From NCBI RefSeq assembly GCF_004210375.1, contig NC_134831.1, positions 47,464,035 to 47,528,034 of the forward strand: DNA of 64,000 nucleotides. The letters run 5' to 3'. Positions 58,797 through 64,000 of this stretch are shown piece after piece (position 1 is the first letter of the stretch; each line of letters starts with the position of its first letter). The position numbers and the translations under genes were made by a program. Origin of the DNA: Tachypleus tridentatus (lineage: Eukaryota; Arthropoda; Merostomata; Xiphosura; Limulidae). The notes beneath the pieces were generated by a model. The model was not told where the DNA came from. It saw only the letters and a list, made by a program, of their open reading frames with translations, and ran no database searches.

Positions 58797-61108
58797 TAAA
58801 CTAAACTAAACTAAAACTAACGTTGCAGGGGTTTAGTTTAGAGAGAGAGAAATCAGAAGAGTTCTCTCTCCAACTGGGGTGTTCAGGAACGTTGTGGTTC
58901 CTCTTCGTCCCCTTACGTGAATTGTTATTGGGAATAAGTTTTTTTTTTTTTTAATTAATTATTATTATTATTTTTAACTCTTTGGGTGGAGGATGTCTCT
59001 CTAAATGTTGTCTTGGGTAGAGGCAAAGGCAGCACCGGAAAGAAAGGCCGAGACCTGTCCCGAAAGGAAGAAGTCAAGCAAATGTCAACATGAATAGAAT
59101 TCAAATCAAATCAAACGGTGCAATTCAGGGTCTGGCAATAAAGTTGCCTGGGATCTATAAATCCAATGCTTAAGTTTTTGCTGTGGGGGGGAAACGGGAG
59201 TGCCCCGAGAAAACCCACTTTCACAGGACAGGCACCGAAAGTTTTGCCTGTCGTGTGCCCGGTATCTGAAAAAAAAGGAATACATGTTAATGACATGGGT
59301 TTATTTATTTACATTCTTTGTTGAGTAATTTGTGATTCTTGATATATGTTGTAAGGTGAAAGGTATTTTGTTGGTGCACTGGATAATTTGTGTAGTGATG
59401 CTGTTAGTTTGTTTCTATTTTCTGCTTTTAGATAATATTTAAGTGATATTTCCGTTATTCTATTTCTTATTGTTGGTAAATTGCTAATTTGATGTATATA
59501 ATTTGTTGGCGTGAATGATGGTAGGCTGAATGCAGATTTTAATATTCTGTTCTGTTGAACTTGGAATTTTTGGTGTGTGTTGTTTGACATATTGTATGTT
59601 ACTTGACATCTGTACTCTATTAGTGGACGGATGTAAGCCTTGTATATTTGTATAATAGTGTTTGGTGAGCATTTCGATTGTTTACCGGTTATAGTCATTA
59701 GATGTGAAATCCTTTTTCTGATTGATGAGTGTATATTGTTTATATGTTTTTTCCATGTTAGTTTTGTGTCGAAAGTGATGCCAAGGAATGTGATGTTTTT
59801 GCTCATGTTAATGGTTGTGTTTCCGAGTGATAGTTTTATTTTTTCTAGATTTTTTCTTTGCTTCTTTAATTTCCTATAGAAGGTGATTGCTTGTGTTTTC
59901 GTTGGATTTAACACGACTCTCCACTTGTTGCTCCGTGTTGAGACGTTATTTAGTGATTCTTGTACGCAAGACATGGCCATCACTGGGTTTCTGGAGGTGC
60001 TCCAGATAGCGATGTAGATTTGGAAAAGGTATGTCACTGACGAAAATTATGTATAGAAGTGGAGAGAGGACTGATCCTTGGGGCACTCCTGCAGTTATAT
60101 TAAATGATTTGGATATAGTTTTATTGACTTTTACTTGTGCTGTTCTATTGGTTAAGAAATTTGAAATCCATTTAACTATCGTGGGATTTATTTGCAGGTG
60201 ATTTAGTTTGTATTTGATGGCATTGTGCCATACGCTGTCGAATGCTTTTTTGACATCTAGGAATACCCCCGATGGTTACTTGATTGTTGTTGAAAGCTTT
60301 GTAGATTGATTCGGTGAGTCGTGTGAGGTGATCTGTTGTTTGCCTATTTTTCTGGAGGCATTTTGAGATTCTGGAAGGATATTATTCAATTCGCAAAAAT
60401 GGAGGAGACGGTTGGAGATAATTCTCTCCATCAGTTTGCCAAGGCAGCTTAACAGACTGATGGGGTGGAAATTATCTGGATTTGTTCTATTAGTTTGTTT
60501 CTTAGGGATCGTTGTTATGATGGCTTTTTTCCACTTGTCAGGGTAGTATCCGGTCGCTACTGAAATGTTCATGATATTTGTGAGGTGTTGTAACAGGAGA
60601 GTGGAGCTTTTTTTCAGAATAATATTTGGTATTTGGTCATGTCCGGGGAAAGTGTTCTTCAAGTTTTTGATATTAATTTTTTAGTTCGGTTATGGTTATT
60701 TTTCTATTGATTGAACTTGAGTATGCTTCTAGTGTCTCACCAGGGAATCGTGGTGAGAATGAAGCTTGGTTTGTATTTATGAAGTTGTTGACATGGTGTT
60801 GGTGTTGTGTGTCAAAATCTATTGAGTTTAGGTCGCTAAATGAGGATTTGTAGTAGTCAGCTAATAAGTCAGCTTTCTCTACGTCCGTCCTTGCGATTTT
60901 ACTGTTGTGTGTGATATGTTGTAGCATGTGATTTGTGTTTTTCTCTGAAGCAATACTCTTGAATTTTTTCCAGAATTCTTTTGGATTGTTCTTGGTTTTT
61001 TCTAAGTTTTTACAGAAGTTTTACCAATTATTTACTCTTGCTTTTTTAATTTCTTGTTTAATTTTTTTATTTGTTCTATTGATTTCTGTTTTAATGTGTG
61101 GATCGTGG
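58797..61108 (-). mobile_element. 5'-truncated Jockey-like LINE nested in the I-like LINE
   Basis: The 11-bp duplication ATCTTTCAAAC at 58786-58796 and 61109-61119 defines the insert. On the minus strand its 5' end (61108) lies upstream of an RT N-terminal region (KNNPKEFWKKFKSIASEKN near 60930-61000; 60673-60927), so endonuclease and ORF1 are absent: a typical 5' truncation. It ends in a (TTTAG)n tail, seen on the plus strand as TAAACTAAACTAAACTAAAA at 58797. The remaining 3' UTR is about 500 bp (58816-59309). Confidence 0.93.
59309..60927 (-). pseudogene. Jockey-like reverse transcriptase (truncated, broken)
   Basis: Minus-strand blocks: DLLADYYKSSFSDLN (60673-60927); PGHDQIPNIILKKSS, WKKAIITTIPKK and FHPISLLSCLGKLMERIISN (60276-60662); motif A FLDVKKAFDSVWH (about 60225-60270, after a shift); motif B AGVPQGSVLSPLLY (60050-60095); thumb RVVLNPTKTQAITFYRK and ITFLGITFDTKLTWKKHINN (59309-60037). 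The YADD motif C is missing: YIAIWSTSRNP begins directly where FADDxAIWSTS is expected. The frame ends with a normal-looking C terminus at 59309. No RNase H, consistent with Jockey. Confidence 0.88.
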
Positions 61109-61893
61109 ATCTTTCAAACGATCATTCCGTTCCCATTTATACAGATGGTTCCAAATTAGGTAATTCAGTGGGATCTGCTATGGTTTGCTGTGGTTCTGTG
61201 GTTGCATGCAGAATCCCCTCTACAGCTTCTGTGTTCACTCCTGAACTGTATGACATTTCTCTTGCCCTGGATTATATTGAAACAAAGCAGTACTTCAACT
61301 GCACTATTTATACTGACTCACTTAGTTCTCTACTGGCCCTGGAATCACTTCACGTTGGTTTACACCCTGTTCTCGCTGATATTCAAAATCGACTGGCCCA
61401 TTTCTCATTAAAATATACTTCTATCCAGTTTTTCTGGATACCAGGCCACATTGGTATTTGCAGGAACGAGCTTGCAGACACGGCAGCTAAATCTATCTGC
61501 TCCGGCACTATCACCACTGTGCCTATTCCGTACATGGACTATGGTCTTGTATTCAAGGCTCGGCTCCATGCTAGCTGGCAGTCCACTTGGAGTGAGCAAT
61601 GCGACAACAAGCTTTTTCACATAAAACCCTTTATTGGGCTTTGGCCATCTAGCTTCCGTAAGGTTCGGAAGGAGGAAGTTGTTCTAACTAGACTATGCAT
61701 TGGTCACAGTTTTTTAACTCATTGTTTTCTTTTATCTGGAACTGATGCACCAGTGTGTAGTTTGTGTAACACACAAATCACTATAAGCCACATTTTACTT
61801 TCTTACCATCGTTACGATTCTCAACGACGGCATTATTTTAACCATGTTTTTTTCCCAGGGTTTATTTGTAACATTGGACAGTGTTATTGGTGA
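61109..61893 (+). pseudogene. RNase H and C-terminal region of the I-like LINE ORF2
   Basis: The frame resumes after the nested insert with SVPIYTDGSKLGNSVGSAMV (61125-61185). Four acidic positions of RNase H are present: D in IYTDGS, E in TPELYDISLAL, D in IYTDSLSSL and D in RNELADTAAK. The C-terminal Cys/His motif CSLCNTQITISHILLSY has serine in place of the last cysteine. The frame ends at 61893. The first ~18 codons of the open frame (61054-61108) belong to the inserted Jockey sequence, not to this protein. Confidence 0.9.
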
Positions 61894-62893
61894 TGGTGAC
61901 ACTGCCCACCTTGATAAAGTTTTTAGTTTTTTAATGGCCATTAATCTTTTTAATCTCATTTAAGTGTTGAATATTTATTCATTACACATTTTAAATTGTG
62001 GTTCCTTTTTTACAGTTTAAATCACTCTCATTCAATTTGACATTGGAATATGGCCAGAACATTAAATTACTCCACACCAGGACTGGAAAGGCCAATTTCA
62101 GGTGACTAACGCTCCTGTTTGAACTATCCATTTGAACTATTCGTTAGTCATCCTGGCGAGTTGTTATTACACTTTTGCTGCATGTCATTTAATAGTTTTA
62201 TTACTTTACCTTTTAGTACTCGCCATAATGACACATAACCCGGGACCAGGACTGGAAAGACCAACTTCAGGTGACTGACGGTGGTTCTTATACTTACCTG
62301 TTAGTTTTCCTGGCGGGTTATGATCATTACCATTCTGCTACGGGAAGTCCTTTACAACTTTGTAGACTGGATATCAACATTGGTTTTACGCCATTTTACG
62401 TTTTAATTGCTGTTTTGTTTTTACCTTCATTTACTTTTACACATTTTACTCCATTTACTTTACTTTTACCTTTTTACTGGACATTTAGCTACTCATTATT
62501 ATGATTTTGCTATATGTCTTTTAAAACTTTTATTATTTTACATTTTGATAATTGCTTCTATGACACATAACCCGGAACCAGGACTGGAAAGGCCAACTTC
62601 AGGTGACTGATGGTGGTTCTTGAACTTACCTGTTAGTCTTCCTGGCGAGTTATGATCATTACCATTTTGCTAGAGTAAGTAGTTTACAACTTCTTTGACT
62701 CTGCTTTCTCTCTTAACATTGTAGAATAGGTGTCAAAATTGGTTTTATGCTTTTTCTGTTTTTCAATGATGTTTTGTTTTACCTTCATTTCCTTTCATGT
62801 ATTTTATTACATTTACTTTATTTTTACCTTTTTACCAGACATTTGGCACAGATAGCCTAGCTGCTTTGTGCCATAAAACACTGAATCAATCAA
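61894..62893 (+). other. 3' UTR and tail of the I-like LINE
   Basis: Contains three similar blocks near 62040-62110, 62230-62345 and 62560-62665 (each with CCAGGACTGGAAAG.CCAA and TTCAGGTGACT; the last two with TTATGATCATTACCATT), spaced about 190-330 bp: a tandemly expanded 3' UTR. It ends in the hairpin GGCACAGATAGCC...GCTTTGTGCC (62845-62872) and (AATC)n. The hairpin resembles the ends of both SINE families in this window. Confidence 0.75.
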
Positions 62894-62904
62894 TCAATAA
62901 CACA

Positions 62905-64000
62905 TCTGATATTCCATTGCCATCCCCAGAATCATTCTCCTTCTCTTCATTAGTGCTTCCCTCTCATTCAGAGATACACTTATTTCTCAGATGACTTCTG
63001 GCATTTGGACCCAGGATAAGAGTTCATGCTTCATCAGTACTATCAGACTTCTCACTGTTTCTTATTTTTAAAAATTACTTGATCATGGTCTATTATGGCA
63101 ATTCCACAGTCATTTCTTTTTACTTTTGGAATTGGACCTTCTCTTTTAGGCTCATTCCTATTAAATTCATCTTGCTGCTTGTCATGTGCCAAGAGCTATG
63201 AACCTTACCACACACTGCCTTTTGTGGCCAGACTGTTATACCTATAGAGTTGATTTTCCATGCCCAAATCTTCCATTGCTTCACTCCTGATTGGGTATGA
63301 CTCTCATGGTCACTGTTTCCACCCCTCACAGGCTCCCTCTCTTCTGGTGACCTGTTCCTTATCTTTCAGCTCTGACTGTTGATGATCTAAATTTTTTTCC
63401 ATATTCCTCTTTCAGGTCCTCACTTTGATACACAACACTTCTTGAGTTCTCCTAGTGTTACTTCTTTGAGTGGCTCAGCCTTATTTCCATTGTTTTTATG
63501 CTTAGAATTCAGAGTCTCCTAACCTTCTCTGTCTGTTGTTTCCTCTATACTGCTTCAATCTCATATATTCATTTGTAATCAAGGGATATTCTCTCTCCAT
63601 CTTCACATGTGGAATTTGTTCAGTACATCATTAATTAGGTCAGACTTTTTGATTGTGTAGCCTTTTGGTGGTTACATTGCTATTATATTTCCACTTTGTT
63701 TTTTTCCAGTATCAGTAGCTGGTCTTTCATCAATGATTCATTCATCACTTCTTTCCTCCCAGCTGTCCTCTTGTAAACCATATTTTGCCCTTTTTATTTG
63801 ACTGTTCAACCATGGTTTATCAGTTTCCACCATTGTTTGTTCTTGGGCAACATTATCCACCATGCTTCATCAATCCTGGTACCACAGAATGTCTTTTTCC
63901 ACCCTTTCTCTCTCCACTCTATTTTTATGTCCTTTGCATACCTATTCACCCAACCCCCATGCATGTTTGGAACTGTAATGTAGAGTTGCATATTCTCATG
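62905..64000 (+). pseudogene. DIRS/Ngaro-type retroelement fragment (RNase H and linker)
   Basis: Broken frames hold a DIRS-like RNase H end: MVYYGNSTVISF (63085-63120; usually YCDNSTVISF, with the acidic residue changed to glycine), then CHVPRAMN (HVPGxMN type, 63180-63205). The linker LPLFW.PVPYLSALTVDDL (63330-63390; LPLFxSPVPDxxALxVDALS type) and VQPWFISF (63800-63825; QPWFPLL type) follow. The tyrosine recombinase would lie beyond the window. Heavily mutated. The I-like LINE appears to have inserted upstream of this part. Confidence 0.55.

Larger units (their letters stand above)
54269..62893 (+). mobile_element. Near full-length I-like LINE with nested Jockey insertion
   Basis: One element runs from a 5' UTR (54269) through ORF1 (zinc knuckles), endonuclease, reverse transcriptase and RNase H to a 3' UTR with an (AATC)n tail. 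TCAATAACACA occurs at both edges (54258-54268 and 62894-62904). The tail overlaps part of this, so at least AATAACACA is the duplication. Removing the 2.3-kb insert leaves about 6.3 kb, normal for the I group. RNase H downstream of RT points to the I superfamily rather than Jockey or CR1. Stops and shifts in all domains make it inactive. Confidence 0.85.

Noticed and set aside
61054-61108. N-terminal part of the 279-codon frame as true LINE protein
   Set aside because: These bases lie outside the 61109 duplication and belong to the nested Jockey-like element.
1-64000. Novel gene cluster or defence-like system
   Set aside because: Apart from SF3B6, every strong coding signal belongs to known transposon families; nothing suggests co-organised novel genes.

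Overview
The window looks like a gene-poor, AT-rich, transposon-filled piece of an animal genome. Two tRNA-derived SINE families occur in both orientations, there are degraded non-LTR and LTR retrotransposons and several DNA transposons, and only one clear host gene. That gene encodes SF3B6 (p14), a spliceosomal protein at 8567-8935, as one uninterrupted reading frame. The SINE consensus resembles repeats I associate with horseshoe crabs (Xiphosura). That assignment rests on memory and is not proven here; an arthropod, probably a chelicerate, is my best guess.

Layout. 1-8.5 kb: AT-rich DNA with SINE copies and a gypsy gag remnant. 8.5-9.7 kb: SF3B6 and its likely 3' UTR. 10-15 kb: a fold-back element and fragments of a CR1/L2-like LINE in both orientations. 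15.7-19.6 kb: a decayed Ty3/gypsy element on the minus strand with two LTR-like copies, gag, protease and integrase zinc-finger remnants, and a SINE inside. 20-30 kb: relic SINEs, a Tc1-like transposon interrupted by a SINE, a 48-bp minisatellite and an internally deleted mariner. 30.6-33 kb: a decayed minus-strand I-like LINE. 33.7-38.8 kb: a cluster of SINEs. 39.2-39.85 kb: a CpG-richer stretch with good splice signals, possibly the 5' end of a second host gene. 41-43 kb: a CR1/L2 fragment and a mutated mariner. 45.9-49.8 kb: two copies of a non-autonomous TTAA-flanked (piggyBac-type) element in inverted orientation, one carrying a smaller MITE. 52-64 kb: probable DIRS-type (tyrosine-recombinase) retroelement debris, interrupted by a near full-length I-like LINE at 54269-62893, which is itself interrupted by a 5'-truncated Jockey-like LINE at 58797-61108.

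How the parts relate. Both SINE families and the I-like LINE end in a similar GGCACAGATAGCC...TTTGTGC hairpin, which suggests the LINE machinery mobilised the SINEs. Several insertions have readable target-site duplications, so their relative order can be worked out. I found no CRISPR array, functional tRNA or rRNA gene, operon or defence-like cluster. The most notable material is the nested-insertion history, the inverted piggyBac-type pair, the possible Gmr1-like domain order of the gypsy element, and the shared SINE-LINE tail.
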